64,000 nucleotides of DNA from Chelatococcus sp. HY11 (GCF_018398335.1 NZ_JAHBRX010000001.1:2844001-2908000), one strand, 5' to 3'; positions 9,817 through 19,349 are shown, numbered from the stretch's first letter. The notes: generated from the sequence alone by a model not told the origin. Numbers and translations are program-made.

Positions 9817-10602
9817 ATGTCACTGAAATCGCGGACGGCTGTCGTGACCGGATCAACGAGCGGCATCGGGCTTGCCATAGCGCGCGCTCTCGCCAGCGAC
9901 GGTGCCAATGTGGTGATCAACGGTTTCGGCGACGCGGCAGCGATCGAAAAGGAGCGCAGCAGCATCGAGAAGGACTTCGGCGTCAAGGCCGCCTATGTCG
10001 CGGCTGATCTCACCAAGGGTGAGGAATGCGCCAAGCTGATCACCGAGGCGGAAAAAACGTTTGGCACGGTCGACGTGCTCGTCAACAACGCCGGCATCCA
10101 GCATGTGGCGCCGATCGAGGAGTTTCCGCCGGAAAAGTGGGACATGATCATCGCCCTGAACCTCTCGGCGGCGTTCCATGCCACCCGCGCCGCCGTGCCG
10201 GGCATGAAGGCGCGCAAATGGGGCCGCATCATCAATACCGCCTCGGCCCATGCCCTTGTCGCCTCGCCTTTCAAGGTGGCCTATGTCGCGGCCAAGCACG
10301 GCATCGCCGGGCTGACCAAGACCGTGGCGCTCGAGACGGCGACCTTCGGCATCACCTGCAACGCCATATGCCCCGGCTATGTCTGGACGCCGCTGGTGGA
10401 AAAGCAGATCCCCGACACGGCAAAGGCCCGCGGCATGACGGAAGAGCAGGTAAAGCGCGACGTGCTGCTTGCCGCCCAGCCCACCAAGGAATTCGTGACG
10501 GTGGAAGAAGTGGCGGCGCTCGCCCTGTTTCTCGCGTCCGACGCGGCCCGCTCGATCACCGGCTCGCTGCAGCAGATCGATGGCGGCTGGGTCGCCGAAT
10601 GA
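9817..10602 (+). CDS. bdhA: 3-hydroxybutyrate dehydrogenase
   Basis: A 261-residue classical short-chain dehydrogenase that oxidises D-3-hydroxybutyrate to acetoacetate with NAD, the step after PHB depolymerisation. The nucleotide site is TGSTSGIG, with NNAG at about 90. The catalytic Ser and Tyr-x3-Lys lie in ASAHALVASPFKVAYVAAKH. TPLVEKQIPDTAKARGM and the substrate Gln/His region are characteristic of BdhA. The Shine-Dalgarno GAGGAG is seven bases before the ATG. It is followed within 15 bp by a CitE-like lyase gene, so the two are probably co-transcribed. Confidence 0.93.
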   Translation: MSLKSRTAVVTGSTSGIGLAIARALASDGANVVINGFGDAAAIEKERSSIEKDFGVKAAYVAADLTKGEECAKLITEAEKTFGTVDVLVNNAGIQHVAPIEEFPPEKWDMIIALNLSAAFHATRAAVPGMKARKWGRIINTASAHALVASPFKVAYVAAKHGIAGLTKTVALETATFGITCNAICPGYVWTPLVEKQIPDTAKARGMTEEQVKRDVLLAAQPTKEFVTVEEVAALALFLASDAARSITGSLQQIDGGWVAE

Positions 10603-10615
10603 CGGGCATAGGAGG

Positions 10616-11500
10616 ATGACGCGTCCAGCATCGCAACCGGCGCCGGCCGGCCCGCTGCATTGTGTCCTTTACATGCCGGCCAGCAATCGCCGCGCGATCG
10701 AAAAAGCACGGTCGCTCAATGCCGATGCCATCATCCTCGACCTGGAGGACGCGGTCGCGCCCGCCATGAAAGCGGAGGCACGAGGGGCGATGCGTGACGC
10801 ACTCGACCCTGCCGGCCCGCTGGCCGGCCTTCGCGTCGTCCTGCGCATTAACGGCCTCGACACCGACTTCGGTGCGGATGATGTCGCGGCGCTCGCCTAC
10901 GCGCCGCGCTGGCCGGATGCGGTCCTCATCCCGAAGGTCTCCAGCCCGGACCATCTCGACAGTGTCGGTACCGCCATGCGCCGGGCGGGAGCGCCGGGCG
11001 ACTTGGCGCTATGGGCGATGATCGAGACGCCGGCGGCGCTCCTGAACCTCCGCGACATCGTCACAGCGGCGCGGGAAACCGGCCTCGCCTGCCTCGTGGT
11101 CGGCGCGAACGATATCGCCAAGGAAACGCGCATGCGCGTGGGGCCAGGCCGCGCGACGCTCCTGCCATTGCTGTCATCCATCGTCGTCGCGGCGCGCGCC
11201 GGCGGCCTCACCGTGCTTGATGCGGTCTATAACGCGATCGGAGACGCGGAGGGCTTTGCTGCCGAATGTGCGCAAGGGCGCGACCTCGGCTTCGACGGCA
11301 AGACGGTGATCCATCCGAGCCAGATCGCTGCGGCAAAGGCCGCCTTCGCGCCTTCCGCCGACGAGATCGCCGAGGCGGAGGCTATCGTCGCGGCCTTCGC
11401 CCTGCCCGAGAACGCGCGTGCCGGCGCCATTTCACTTGATGGGCGGATGGTTGAACGGCTTCATCTCGCCATGGCTGATCGCGTTCTGGCCGAGCGGTAA
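10616..11500 (+). CDS. HpcH/HpaI-type CoA ester lyase (CitE-like)
   Basis: A 294-residue TIM-barrel lyase of the citrate-lyase-beta/malyl-CoA-lyase superfamily. Signatures are LYMPASNRRAIEKA, ADAIILDLEDAVAP (metal Asp/Glu), LRINGLDTDF, AMIETPAALLNLRDI and GFDGKTVIHPSQI. Members cleave or form 3-hydroxyacyl-CoA esters with glyoxylate, acetate or pyruvate; the exact substrate cannot be read here. The ATG at 10616 touches GGAGG directly, an unusually tight spacing; an in-frame ATG at 10580 inside bdhA is the alternative. Its position after bdhA suggests a role near acetyl-CoA or butyrate metabolism. Confidence 0.85.
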   Translation: MTRPASQPAPAGPLHCVLYMPASNRRAIEKARSLNADAIILDLEDAVAPAMKAEARGAMRDALDPAGPLAGLRVVLRINGLDTDFGADDVAALAYAPRWPDAVLIPKVSSPDHLDSVGTAMRRAGAPGDLALWAMIETPAALLNLRDIVTAARETGLACLVVGANDIAKETRMRVGPGRATLLPLLSSIVVAARAGGLTVLDAVYNAIGDAEGFAAECAQGRDLGFDGKTVIHPSQIAAAKAAFAPSADEIAEAEAIVAAFALPENARAGAISLDGRMVERLHLAMADRVLAER

Positions 11501-11536
11501 CGCCCCGCCAGCGCGACACGATCCGAGATACAGGAA

Positions 11537-11565
11537 AAGGGCGCCTGATAAGGCGCCCTTCTCTT
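11537..11565. terminator. Bidirectional hairpin terminator
   Basis: A 10-bp perfect stem (AAGGGCGCCT, loop GATA, AGGCGCCCTT) followed by CTCTT on the plus strand. It sits between the convergent CitE-like gene and ppa, overlapping the very end of ppa. Confidence 0.75.
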
Positions 11566-12100
11566 ACGCGCCCTTCTTGTTCGCGCGCTCGATGGCCTGC
11601 CGGATAAGGTCCTTCGCCTCCTCGGCATCGCCCCAGCGCGCGATCTTCACCCATTTGTTGGGTTCGAGATCCTTGTAGTGCTCGAAGAAATGCTCGATCT
11701 GCTTAAGCGTGATCTCCGGCAGGTCGCTGTAGTTCTGCACCCGGTCGTAACGCTTCGTCAGCTTGGGCGCGGGAACCGCGATGATCTTCTCGTCGCCACC
11801 GGATTCGTCCTCCATCAGGAGGACCCCGACCGGGCGGCAGGCCATGACGGCGCCGGGGATGATCGCGCGCGTATTGGCGATCAGCACATCGCAGGGGTCG
11901 CCATCGTCCGACAGCGTGTGCGGAATGAAGCCGTAGTTGCCGGGGTAGCGCATCGCCGTATAGAGGAAGCGGTCCACCACCAGGGTTCCGGCCTCCTTGT
12001 CGAGCTCATACTTGATAGGCTCGCCACCGATGGGCACCTCAATCACGACATTGATGGTATCGGGGGGATTGGAGCCGATCTTGACGGCATCGAGACGCAT
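11564..12100 (-). CDS. ppa: Inorganic pyrophosphatase (family I)
   Basis: A 178-residue soluble enzyme that hydrolyses pyrophosphate to phosphate. Conserved active-site stretches are [39 protein letters not shown] (the DGDPCDVL metal signature) and DEKIIAVP, with late HYKDLEP. The length is normal. It stands alone on this strand with an ATG at 12100 after AGAGGT. Confidence 0.96.
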   Translation of the reverse strand: MRLDAVKIGSNPPDTINVVIEVPIGGEPIKYELDKEAGTLVVDRFLYTAMRYPGNYGFIPHTLSDDGDPCDVLIANTRAIIPGAVMACRPVGVLLMEDESGGDEKIIAVPAPKLTKRYDRVQNYSDLPEITLKQIEHFFEHYKDLEPNKWVKIARWGDAEEAKDLIRQAIERANKKGA

Positions 12101-12270
12101 AGGGACCTCTTACGCATTGTTGCATTGCACCATGTCGGCGAGCGTTCATAACCGCCCGCGCCATGGGGCCGCAAGCCCCGAATAGCCAGCCAATCAAATT
12201 TGCGCCATGGCGCGAAACGGCATTGCCGCGGTTGCGCGTAGCCCGGCACCGCACGGGCGCCATCCCAGGC

Positions 12271-12777
12271 CTATGCGAAAGTGAAGGCTACCTTTTCCAG
12301 CGTCACACCGCTGAAACGCACCGGTGCCGTGCCGGCACGCCGGCCGCCCAATCGCTCGTAGAACGCGCAGGCCCGTGCATTGTCAGCCAGGGCCCAGACC
12401 ACGAGGCCCTTGAGGCCACTGGATGCGAGATCGCGACGAGCCGTGGCAAACAGCCGCGTGCCGAAGCCAAGGCCCTGGAACAATGGATCGAGATAGAGCT
12501 CGTCGATTTCGCCGCGCTGGGTCATGTTCAACGTGCGGCTCGGGCCGTAGCTGACATAACCGCCGATGCGGTCTCCGAGATCGAGAACGAGAAGAGGACG
12601 CTCGCGGCGTATCATCGCGGACCACCAGACCGGTCCGCGCTTGGCGATCATGCGTTCCAGCGCAAGACCCGGGAGGACGCCACGGTAAGCTTCCCTCCAG
12701 GCTGCGTCATGCACGTCTGTGAGGCCCGGCACATCGGCGGGGACAGGACGACGGACACTGACGACGAGCTCACCCAT
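12271..12777 (-). CDS. GNAT-family N-acetyltransferase
   Basis: A 168-residue protein with the GNAT fold. VRRPVPADVPGLTDVHDAAW starts the domain, EIDELYLDPLFQGLGFGTRL holds the acetyl-CoA site (Q-x-x-G-x-G/A), and VVWALADNARACAFYERLGG is the C-terminal motif. The residue AWREAYRG helix is common in bacterial GNATs of unknown substrate. It could acetylate a small molecule or a protein N-terminus; the sequence does not decide. It is separate from its neighbours. Confidence 0.85.
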   Translation of the reverse strand: MGELVVSVRRPVPADVPGLTDVHDAAWREAYRGVLPGLALERMIAKRGPVWWSAMIRRERPLLVLDLGDRIGGYVSYGPSRTLNMTQRGEIDELYLDPLFQGLGFGTRLFATARRDLASSGLKGLVVWALADNARACAFYERLGGRRAGTAPVRFSGVTLEKVAFTFA

Positions 12778-13021
12778 GGAGATAATCTAAGGCCATATCG
12801 GGGTCTGCGACAAGGGCCGCGAAAGCGGGTAGCTGCGGCTTGACTAAAATCTCCTTCACAACATTGAGAAATGGCCGGCGAATGCTCAGATTGCACGGGT
12901 ACCGGCACGCGGAGCGACATCGCTCCGCCGCGCCCCATCCCCACATCCTGGACCGGCGATGATTGCCGGTTCGCCAGAGGCCTGCTATGGGCGGGACCAT
13001 AAAGGCTGATTTCGAGGATCC

Positions 13022-13744
13022 GTGCTCAACCGTTTACTGAAGCCCGAATTGCGCTACGCCCGGCGCATGGCCCGCATCGCCCGATGGGATCGCCCGCTCG
13101 GCGGGTTCCTCGACCGCGCGAATGCCTTCGCCAGCATGCTGTTCGTTGATCACGGCATCTTCCGCGTCGTTTATCTCAATCGCCACCGGGTGACCGATCG
13201 CTTCTGGCGCGCGGCCCAACCCACGCCAGCGCAGTTGCGCGCCATCGCCCGGCAGGGGATTCGGACGATCATCAATCTGCGTGGAGGCCGCGACTATGGC
13301 TCCTGGCCACTTGAGCGCGACGCCTGCGCCGCCGCCGGCCTCAGCCTGAAGGAGTTCGTCTTGCGCTCGCGCGAGGCGCCGGAGAAGGAAACCCTGTTCG
13401 CGGCGCGTGACCTCCTGGCGGATCTCGACTATCCGGTTCTCGTCCATTGCAAGTCCGGCGCCGATCGCGCCGGCTTCATGGCCGCGCTCTTCCTTATGAT
13501 CGCGGAGAAAAAGCCGGTGGCCGAGGCCAAACGCCAGCTTTCAGCCCGCTATGGCCATTTCCGCTTCGCCAAGACCGGCATTCTCGACGCCTTCCTCGAT
13601 CTCTACGAGCGCGAGGGGGAGGCCAAGGGCATCGATTTCTTCACATGGGTGGAAGAGCACTACGATCCCGAGGCGTTGAAACGCGATTTCAAGACACGTT
13701 TCTGGTCCGACGTGGTCGTCGACCGCATGCTGCGGCGCGAGTAG
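13022..13744 (+). CDS. Dual-specificity/tyrosine phosphatase-like protein
   Basis: 240 residues of the Cys-dependent protein phosphatase superfamily. The P-loop VLVHCKSGADRAGFMAALF (about residue 140) has the catalytic Cys and Arg of C-x5-R, and a general-acid Asp is plausible upstream. GIRTIINLRGGRDYGSW is typical of the bacterial branch. The start is a GTG at 13022 behind GAGGATCC. It could act on phosphoproteins, phosphoinositides or lipid-linked phosphates. It converges with an MsbA-like exporter, whose stop is 3 bp away; a lipid or envelope link is possible but unproven. Confidence 0.85.
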   Translation: MLNRLLKPELRYARRMARIARWDRPLGGFLDRANAFASMLFVDHGIFRVVYLNRHRVTDRFWRAAQPTPAQLRAIARQGIRTIINLRGGRDYGSWPLERDACAAAGLSLKEFVLRSREAPEKETLFAARDLLADLDYPVLVHCKSGADRAGFMAALFLMIAEKKPVAEAKRQLSARYGHFRFAKTGILDAFLDLYEREGEAKGIDFFTWVEEHYDPEALKRDFKTRFWSDVVVDRMLRRE

Positions 13745-13747
13745 GTC

Positions 13748-15529
13748 TCACACGGGCTCCGTCTCACCATCATCGGCCAGCTGCAGCCGATGGAAATTGG
13801 CGTAAAGCCCGCCCGCCGCGACCAGATCGTCATGACGGCCCGTCTCGGCGATCCGGCCGCGATCCATCACCACGATGAGGTCAGCCTGCCGCACCGTCGA
13901 GAGCCTGTGGGCGATGACCAGCGTCGTGCGGCCCTGCATCAGCTCCGCCAGAGCATCCTGCACCAGCCGCTCGGATTCGGCGTCCAGCGCCGATGTCGCC
14001 TCGTCGAGCAGCAGGATCGGCGCGTTCTTGAGAATGGCGCGGGCCAGCGACAGCCTTTGGCGCTCGCCACCGGAAAAGCGCGAGCCGCGATCGCCCGCGC
14101 GTGTCTCGTAGCCCTCGGGCAGCCGCATGATGAAATCATGCGCCGCCGCGGCGCGGGCCGCGGCCTCGATCTCCGCGTCGCTCGCGCCAGGACGGCCGAA
14201 GGCGATGTTGGCGCGGATGGTATCGTCGAAGATCACCACATCCTGGCTGACCACCGAGATCGACGAGCGCAGGCTCGCCACCGTCACGTCACGCACGTCC
14301 TGACCATCGATCGTCACGGAGCCGCCCGTGACGTCATAGAGGCGCGGAACGAGCGCCATCAGCGTCGACTTGCCAGAGCCGGAACGGCCGACGAGCGCGG
14401 CGGTCCGGCCAGCGGGCAAGGTCAGGCTGATCCCATCCAGGGCGGAGGCTTCCGCATTATAGGCGAAGCGCACATCCGTGAAGGCGAGCTCGCCCTTGCC
14501 GAGCGACAGCGGCCTCGCACCCGGCTTGTCGACGATGGTCGCCGGCTCGTCCATGACCCCATAGAAGCGCTTCAGCGCCGACATCGCTTCCTGCACGATC
14601 GCGTTGAGGTTGCCGAGCGTGCGGATGGGCTGGGCCGCCATCAGAAGGGCCGTCACGAAGCCGGTGAAATCACCGACGGTGCTTGTTCCGGCAAGAATGC
14701 GCCAGCCGGTGTAGGCCAGCACCGCCGCGATGGCGAGACCGCCGGCGACTTCAAGAAGCGGATCCAACCGGGCGCGGGCGTTGGCGGCCTTCATCTTGAG
14801 GTCGCGCACCTTCTCGAAGGCCCCGCGCGCCTGATCCTTCAGGTAGCCCTCCAATCCGAAGGTCTTGGCCACGCGCGCGCCGCCCAGGCTCTCGGAAACG
14901 AGGCTCGCCATCGCGCCGATTTCTTCCTGCGTCGACGTCGCGACGCGCCGCAAACGCTTGCCGAGTTTGGCGATCGGGCGGCTGGCGAAGGGCGCGATCG
15001 CGCCGGCGAGAAGCGTAAGGACCGGATCGATCCACAGCATCGCGATGACGAGCGCGATCATTGTGGCGCCATCGCGCAGCAGCACGGTGAAGACCCGCGC
15101 CATCGCTTCCTTGATATAGATGAAATCGGTGCTGAAGCGCTGGGTGAGCATGGCGGGGCTCTCGCGCGAGAGCTGCGCCAGATCGCCGTCGATGAGATGC
15201 GCGTAAAGCGCGCTCTGCATGTCGGCTTCGATGCGGGTGACCACCTTGTTGGTCAGCACCGTCTGGAAATACATGGCGAAGCCGCGCACAAGGGTCGCCG
15301 CGATGACGATCAGCGGCGCAAGCAGCAACGCGCGCTCATCCTTGGCCGTAAACGCGTCGAACGCTTTGGAGATAAGGATCGGGTAGGTGCCTGTTGTCGC
15401 CGCGACCACGACGACGAGTACAAGGGAAAGGGCCAGCGTCGGCCAATGCGGCTTCACCCACTCGTGCCAAAGACGCACGAGCATGGGAATTGTATCGCCG
15501 GACAGCTCGGGCAGCTTGATCGATTTCAT
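13748..15529 (-). CDS. MsbA-like ABC exporter (fused permease and ATPase)
   Basis: 593 residues: a six-helix exporter membrane domain (about 1-330) fused to an ATP-binding domain. Walker A is VGRSGSGKST, the signature is FSGGERQRLSLARAI, Walker B is APILLLDEATSALD, and the H-loop is VIAHRLSTV. The family flips lipid A or other lipids, or exports drugs. The adjoining methyltransferase and glycosyltransferase genes on the same strand favour an envelope lipid or polysaccharide role. The name msbA is not assigned because paralogs are common. Confidence 0.9.
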   Translation of the reverse strand: MKSIKLPELSGDTIPMLVRLWHEWVKPHWPTLALSLVLVVVVAATTGTYPILISKAFDAFTAKDERALLLAPLIVIAATLVRGFAMYFQTVLTNKVVTRIEADMQSALYAHLIDGDLAQLSRESPAMLTQRFSTDFIYIKEAMARVFTVLLRDGATMIALVIAMLWIDPVLTLLAGAIAPFASRPIAKLGKRLRRVATSTQEEIGAMASLVSESLGGARVAKTFGLEGYLKDQARGAFEKVRDLKMKAANARARLDPLLEVAGGLAIAAVLAYTGWRILAGTSTVGDFTGFVTALLMAAQPIRTLGNLNAIVQEAMSALKRFYGVMDEPATIVDKPGARPLSLGKGELAFTDVRFAYNAEASALDGISLTLPAGRTAALVGRSGSGKSTLMALVPRLYDVTGGSVTIDGQDVRDVTVASLRSSISVVSQDVVIFDDTIRANIAFGRPGASDAEIEAAARAAAAHDFIMRLPEGYETRAGDRGSRFSGGERQRLSLARAILKNAPILLLDEATSALDAESERLVQDALAELMQGRTTLVIAHRLSTVRQADLIVVMDRGRIAETGRHDDLVAAGGLYANFHRLQLADDGETEPV

Positions 15530-15559
15530 GGCGACCGCGCTAGCACACCACAGGGCGAC

Positions 15560-16249
15560 TCACAACGCGGAGGCTTCTGATAGCGCCCCTCCGCAGCGAA
15601 ACTGCCAGACGCAGGATTGCTTGATCTCGCTGTCCTCCAGCGCGCGTGTCACCGGGACGCGGTAAGTCGCGAGGGCTTCCAGTCGGTCCTTGGGCAGATA
15701 GCTGCGCCCGGGATCACCGATCAGCACGGTTGCCCCCCGCACCGCCAGCGACGAGAGCCACCCGCTGACGCGCGCGGCGAGATCGCGCTCATAGAAGATA
15801 TCGCCAGCGAGAACCACGTCCCAGCCTTCGTCGAGGCCGATGATATCCCGCGTCATCGGCGTCACCGCAACGCCGTTCACGGCGGCATTGAGGCCGATGG
15901 CGGAGACAGCGAAGCCATCGATATCCGCGCATGTCACATCGACACCACCGGCGCGCGCCGCCGCGATGCCGACGAGCCCTGAACCCGCCGCGAAATCAAG
16001 CACCCGCCTGCCACGCACGACATCCGGATTGTCGATGACATAGCGCGCCAGCGCCTGCCCGCCAGCCCAGGCAAAAGCCCAGAACGGCGGCGGCAAGCCG
16101 AGGGTGCCGATCTCCTCCTCGGTCTTCTGCCAGAGCTCGGTTGCCTCGTCGGCGACATAGAGACTGATCTCCGGCGCATGAGGCACGGGCAGGAGGCGGG
16201 TATGCGCCTCGATGAAGGCGCGCCGTTCCGCCGCGGTGTCGCCGATCAT
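15560..16249 (-). CDS. Class I SAM-dependent methyltransferase (ETF-beta lysine methyltransferase-like)
   Basis: 229 residues. The SAM-binding motif VLDFAAGSGLVGIAAARAG is followed by VTCADIDGFAVSAIGLNAAVNG and WDVVLAGDIFYERDLA, the DxFY-type post-motif seen in METTL20/Nnt1-like lysine methyltransferases. WAGGQALARYVIDNP is also typical of that branch. Its ATG overlaps the stop of the upstream glycosyltransferase gene (ATGA), so the two are translationally coupled. The substrate is probably a protein, but a small molecule cannot be excluded. Confidence 0.85.
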   Translation of the reverse strand: MIGDTAAERRAFIEAHTRLLPVPHAPEISLYVADEATELWQKTEEEIGTLGLPPPFWAFAWAGGQALARYVIDNPDVVRGRRVLDFAAGSGLVGIAAARAGGVDVTCADIDGFAVSAIGLNAAVNGVAVTPMTRDIIGLDEGWDVVLAGDIFYERDLAARVSGWLSSLAVRGATVLIGDPGRSYLPKDRLEALATYRVPVTRALEDSEIKQSCVWQFRCGGALSEASAL

Positions 16250-17406
16250 GGCTTCACCTCCGCTCGGCCGATCGAGGCCGATTCTTCCAGAAGTCCGGCG
16301 TAAAGGCGGCCTACCGCGTCCATGACATGGCGTTCCGTGTAACCCGTCAGGATGCGGCTGCGGGCAGCGCCACCGAACCGCGCCACAAGCGCCGGATCAG
16401 CAGCGAGGCGCTGCAAGGCATCGGCAAGGGCACCCGCCTCGGCCGGCACCACGAACCCTTCGACCTCATCCCGCACCAGGCTGCGACAGCCGGGCACGTC
16501 GGTCGTCACGAGAGCCTTGCCGCAGATGGCGCCTTCGAGAAGCGTGCGCGGCAGCCCCTCCCCCCCTCGCGACGGCAGAAGGCAGACATGATGGCCGCGC
16601 CATACCGCCGCCGGGTCCCGCGTCGGGCCATGCCAGTGAATGCCGGGGATCTCCCCCCAGGCCCGAAGACGCTCAGCCGGCACAGCCTTGGGATTGGATG
16701 GATCAGGGGCACCATAGAGCGACAGCGTCACATCGGCCCCCGCAAGGCGCGCGCGGCGCACGGCCTCGACGGCGAGGTCGATGCCCTTTGACCACAGCAT
16801 ACGCGCCACAACGGCCACCTTGAGCGGCGGCAGGGCCGGCATGGGCGCCACCGGATAGGCTTGCGGATCGACCCCCGCGCCACCGACGATCAACACCCGT
16901 GGATCGACGGGGCTGAGCCCCAGCACCCGCGGATCATCCTCGTTTTCAAACAGATAGCGCGTTCCCTCACCGTCCAGCGGCCCGCGCAGAACGCCGCTGA
17001 GCCCGAGACGCGCCAGCCGGCCGACGAGATCCCTCCGCGCACCGAAGAAGCCGAAGCCGGTGACCGCATAGACACGATTGCGAATCTTCGCGAAGCGCGC
17101 GGCGAGGCCACCGAGCAGGATCACCCTGAGCGCGATGCAGTGCAGGATATCGGGGCGCTCATCCCTGAGGATCTGAATGAGTGTCCTGAGATAGCGCAGG
17201 ACAGCCAGGGGATTGAGGCTGCGCCGCTCGGCATCGAGCGCGATGACGCGCGCGCCTGTGGCTTCGATCTCGGCGCGGTGCGCACGCACGCGTGTCACCA
17301 CCGTGACATCGAGGCCCATCTCCCGCGCTTTCCGGGCCATCGGCAGGAAATGCGAGACGAAGAACCAGTCTTCAGTGATGAGGAACAGGATGGAGCGGGC
17401 TGTCAC
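16246..17406 (-). CDS. Glycosyltransferase, GT4-like
   Basis: 386 residues with the GT-B fold. The N-terminal half begins SILFLITEDWFFVSHFLPMA, the pattern of WcaA/GT4 transferases from surface polysaccharide clusters. The C-terminal half has VAVVARMLWSKGIDLAVEAV, CLLPSRGGEGLPRTLLEGAI and the nucleotide-sugar E-x7-E motif, then VTTDVPGCRSLV. It transfers a sugar from a nucleotide donor, probably at the cytosolic face of the membrane. The start is GTG at 17406. It overlaps the methyltransferase gene by four bases. Confidence 0.9.
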   Translation of the reverse strand: MTARSILFLITEDWFFVSHFLPMARKAREMGLDVTVVTRVRAHRAEIEATGARVIALDAERRSLNPLAVLRYLRTLIQILRDERPDILHCIALRVILLGGLAARFAKIRNRVYAVTGFGFFGARRDLVGRLARLGLSGVLRGPLDGEGTRYLFENEDDPRVLGLSPVDPRVLIVGGAGVDPQAYPVAPMPALPPLKVAVVARMLWSKGIDLAVEAVRRARLAGADVTLSLYGAPDPSNPKAVPAERLRAWGEIPGIHWHGPTRDPAAVWRGHHVCLLPSRGGEGLPRTLLEGAICGKALVTTDVPGCRSLVRDEVEGFVVPAEAGALADALQRLAADPALVARFGGAARSRILTGYTERHVMDAVGRLYAGLLEESASIGRAEVKP

Positions 17407-17426
17407 GATAGGGCGAACCGGTTGAA

Positions 17427-17482
17427 CGTGGCTTGGTCGGCGTGGCTTGGTCAGACCTGACTTATTTCAGACCTGACTTGGA
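17427..17482. repeat. Two adjoining short tandem duplications
   Basis: CGTGGCTTGGTC occurs twice with a period of 14 (17427-17440, 17441-17454). TCAGACCTGACTT then occurs twice with a period of 16 (17451-17466, 17467-17482). They lie in the spacer upstream of the glycosyltransferase. Confidence 0.7.
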
Positions 17483-17574
17483 TAGAGCTTGGTTGAGTTG
17501 AACCCAGGCTCGCGCCCCTTACCATCCACGCTCACGTCCCCGCAATCGCCATCGATGCCACAAACGCTCGCAAC

Positions 17575-17596
17575 CGCGGCCGGCAAGCCGGCCGCG
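17575..17596. repeat. 10-bp inverted repeat past the UxaA-family dehydratase gene
   Basis: Perfect arms CGCGGCCGGC and GCCGGCCGCG separated by AA. Located 19-40 bp beyond the minus-strand stop codon, where a transcript end is expected, but no T-run follows on either strand. Confidence 0.55.
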
Positions 17597-17614
17597 ATCA
17601 CACCTTTCGCATCG

Positions 17615-19156
17615 TCACATGGTCGCGCCGACTTGCCACGGTACGAATTCGGTGTCGCCGTAACCGTTTTCCTCGGACTTCGAGCGCTCGCCCGAAGCGA
17701 CCTTCAGGACCTTCTCGAAGATCTCCTTGCCCTTGTCGGCAATCGAGACCCCGTCGAGCACATCGCCGCAGTTGAGATCCATGTCATCGATCATGCGCTC
17801 GTACATGACGGTGTTCGTCGCGATCTTGATCGAAGGGGTCGGCTTGCAGCCATAGGCGGAGCCGCGACCGGTGGTGAAGCAGAGCACATTGGCGCCGCCA
17901 GCCACCTGCCCGGTGGCCGAGACCGGATCGTAGCCGGGCGTGTCCATGTAGACAAAGCCATGCCGGTCGATGGGCTCGGCATAGTGATAGACGCCGGCGA
18001 GCGTCTTCGTGCCGCCCTTGGCGGCCGCGCCCAGTGACTTCTCGAGGATCGTGGTGAGGCCGCCAGCCTTGTTGCCGGGCGATGGATTGTTGTTCATCTC
18101 CATCTTGTTGCGGGCGGTGTAATCCTCCCACCATTGGATCATGGAGACGAGCTTCTCGCCGGTCGCGCGATCGGCCGCGCGGCGCGTGAGCAGATGCTCC
18201 GCCCCATAGATCTCGGGCGTTTCCGACAGGATGGCGGTACCGCCCTGGTGGACGAGGATATCAACCGCCGCGCCAAGCGCGGGATTGGCCGTGATGCCGG
18301 AGTAGCCGTCGGACCCGCCGCACTGCAGCGCCAGCACGATCTCGGAGGCCGGCACCGTGGTGCGCTTGGCCTGCCCCACGATTGGCAACATGTCGCGGAT
18401 GGCCTCGACGCCCGCGGCAACCGTCTTTTTGGTGCCGCCGACATCCTGGATGACGAAGGAGCGGAAGGTGTCGCTCTCCTTCACACCATAAGCCTCCATC
18501 CAGCGGCTGATCTGGAAGCCCTCGCAGCCGAGACCCACCATGAGGACGCCGGCCATGTTGGGGTTCGTGGCATAGCCCCATTGGGTGCGCTTGAGGATCT
18601 CATAGCCCTCGCCCTTCACATCGAGGGCACAGCCGCCCCCGTGCACCAGCGGGATAACGCCATCGATACTGGGGTGATCGTCAAGAAGGCCAGAGCGCTC
18701 GATCTCCTTGGCGATGTAGCGCGCCACGGTCGCCGAGCAATTCACGGACGTGAGGATGCCGATGTAGTTGCGCGTGCCGACCTTGCCATTGGCGCGGCGG
18801 AAGCCCTGGAAGGTCGCCTGCTCGGCAAGCGGCAGCACGGGCTCTTCGCGCGCATCCTCGGCAAAATGATACTCTCGCGCGAACTCATGCATCTCGACAT
18901 TGTGTTCGTGCACCCAATCGCCGGGGGCAATCGCGCTGGAGGCAAAGCCGATGATCTGCCCGAACTTGCGGACCGGCTCGCCCTGAGTGATCGGCACGAT
19001 CGCCATCTTGTGGCCGCGCGGCACGCGCGCCGTCGCAACCACGCCTTCGGCCACAGCGCCCGGCTCGATCGGATCGACGGCAACGATGATGTTGTCGGCG
19101 TCATTCAGCCGGATGGTGCGGGAAGCCCGGGGGCGGTCCGAAACTAACTGATCCAT
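17615..19156 (-). CDS. UxaA/GarD-family sugar-acid dehydratase
   Basis: 513 residues: an N-terminal SAF domain (about 1-95) fused to the UxaA large domain, the full-length architecture of altronate and galactarate dehydratases. Conserved stretches are GKVGTRNYIGILTSVNCSAT, LVHGGGCALDV, MVGLGCEGFQIS, ALQCGGSDGYSGITANPALG and FTTGRGSAYGCKPTPSIKIA; the Cys residues fit a metal site. It dehydrates an aldonic or aldaric acid to a 2-keto-3-deoxy acid. The neighbouring FucU and aldose dehydrogenase suggest that the physiological substrate could be a (deoxy)aldonate such as L-fuconate rather than galactarate. A palindrome lies upstream. Confidence 0.88.
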   Translation of the reverse strand: MDQLVSDRPRASRTIRLNDADNIIVAVDPIEPGAVAEGVVATARVPRGHKMAIVPITQGEPVRKFGQIIGFASSAIAPGDWVHEHNVEMHEFAREYHFAEDAREEPVLPLAEQATFQGFRRANGKVGTRNYIGILTSVNCSATVARYIAKEIERSGLLDDHPSIDGVIPLVHGGGCALDVKGEGYEILKRTQWGYATNPNMAGVLMVGLGCEGFQISRWMEAYGVKESDTFRSFVIQDVGGTKKTVAAGVEAIRDMLPIVGQAKRTTVPASEIVLALQCGGSDGYSGITANPALGAAVDILVHQGGTAILSETPEIYGAEHLLTRRAADRATGEKLVSMIQWWEDYTARNKMEMNNNPSPGNKAGGLTTILEKSLGAAAKGGTKTLAGVYHYAEPIDRHGFVYMDTPGYDPVSATGQVAGGANVLCFTTGRGSAYGCKPTPSIKIATNTVMYERMIDDMDLNCGDVLDGVSIADKGKEIFEKVLKVASGERSKSEENGYGDTEFVPWQVGATM

Positions 19157-19297
19157 GGACGGATTTCCTCAAGCCGCGGATATCTCGGCTCGCTCCTTCG
19201 ATTTCATCGCACAAATTGTCATGGGCGGCGCAATACGCAAGAGCCACCACGCCACGCCACCCGCTCTCCTGGATTCATTCCAATCGAGCAGTTACGC

Positions 19298-19309
19298 CTA
19301 ACATGTTAG
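19298..19309. promoter_or_regulatory. 12-bp palindrome upstream of the UxaA-family gene
   Basis: CTAACATGTTAG is a perfect palindrome located 142 bp before the dehydratase start, in a locally AT-rich stretch. Candidate repressor site; no regulator gene is adjacent. Confidence 0.4.
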
Positions 19310-19349
19310 ATCCGCGTAAACGAGCCTTCTCGTCAATGGCATCCGCGAC

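Noticed and set aside
13790-15580. 596-codon plus-strand open frame
   Set aside because: It is antisense to the MsbA-like exporter, is rich in Arg/His/Asp/Gly as expected for a shadow of GC-rich coding DNA, and shows no family motifs.
17427-17482. Short direct repeats that might be a CRISPR remnant
   Set aside because: Unit length is 12-16 bp with no spacers of regular length, and the two repeat pairs differ. No cas genes.
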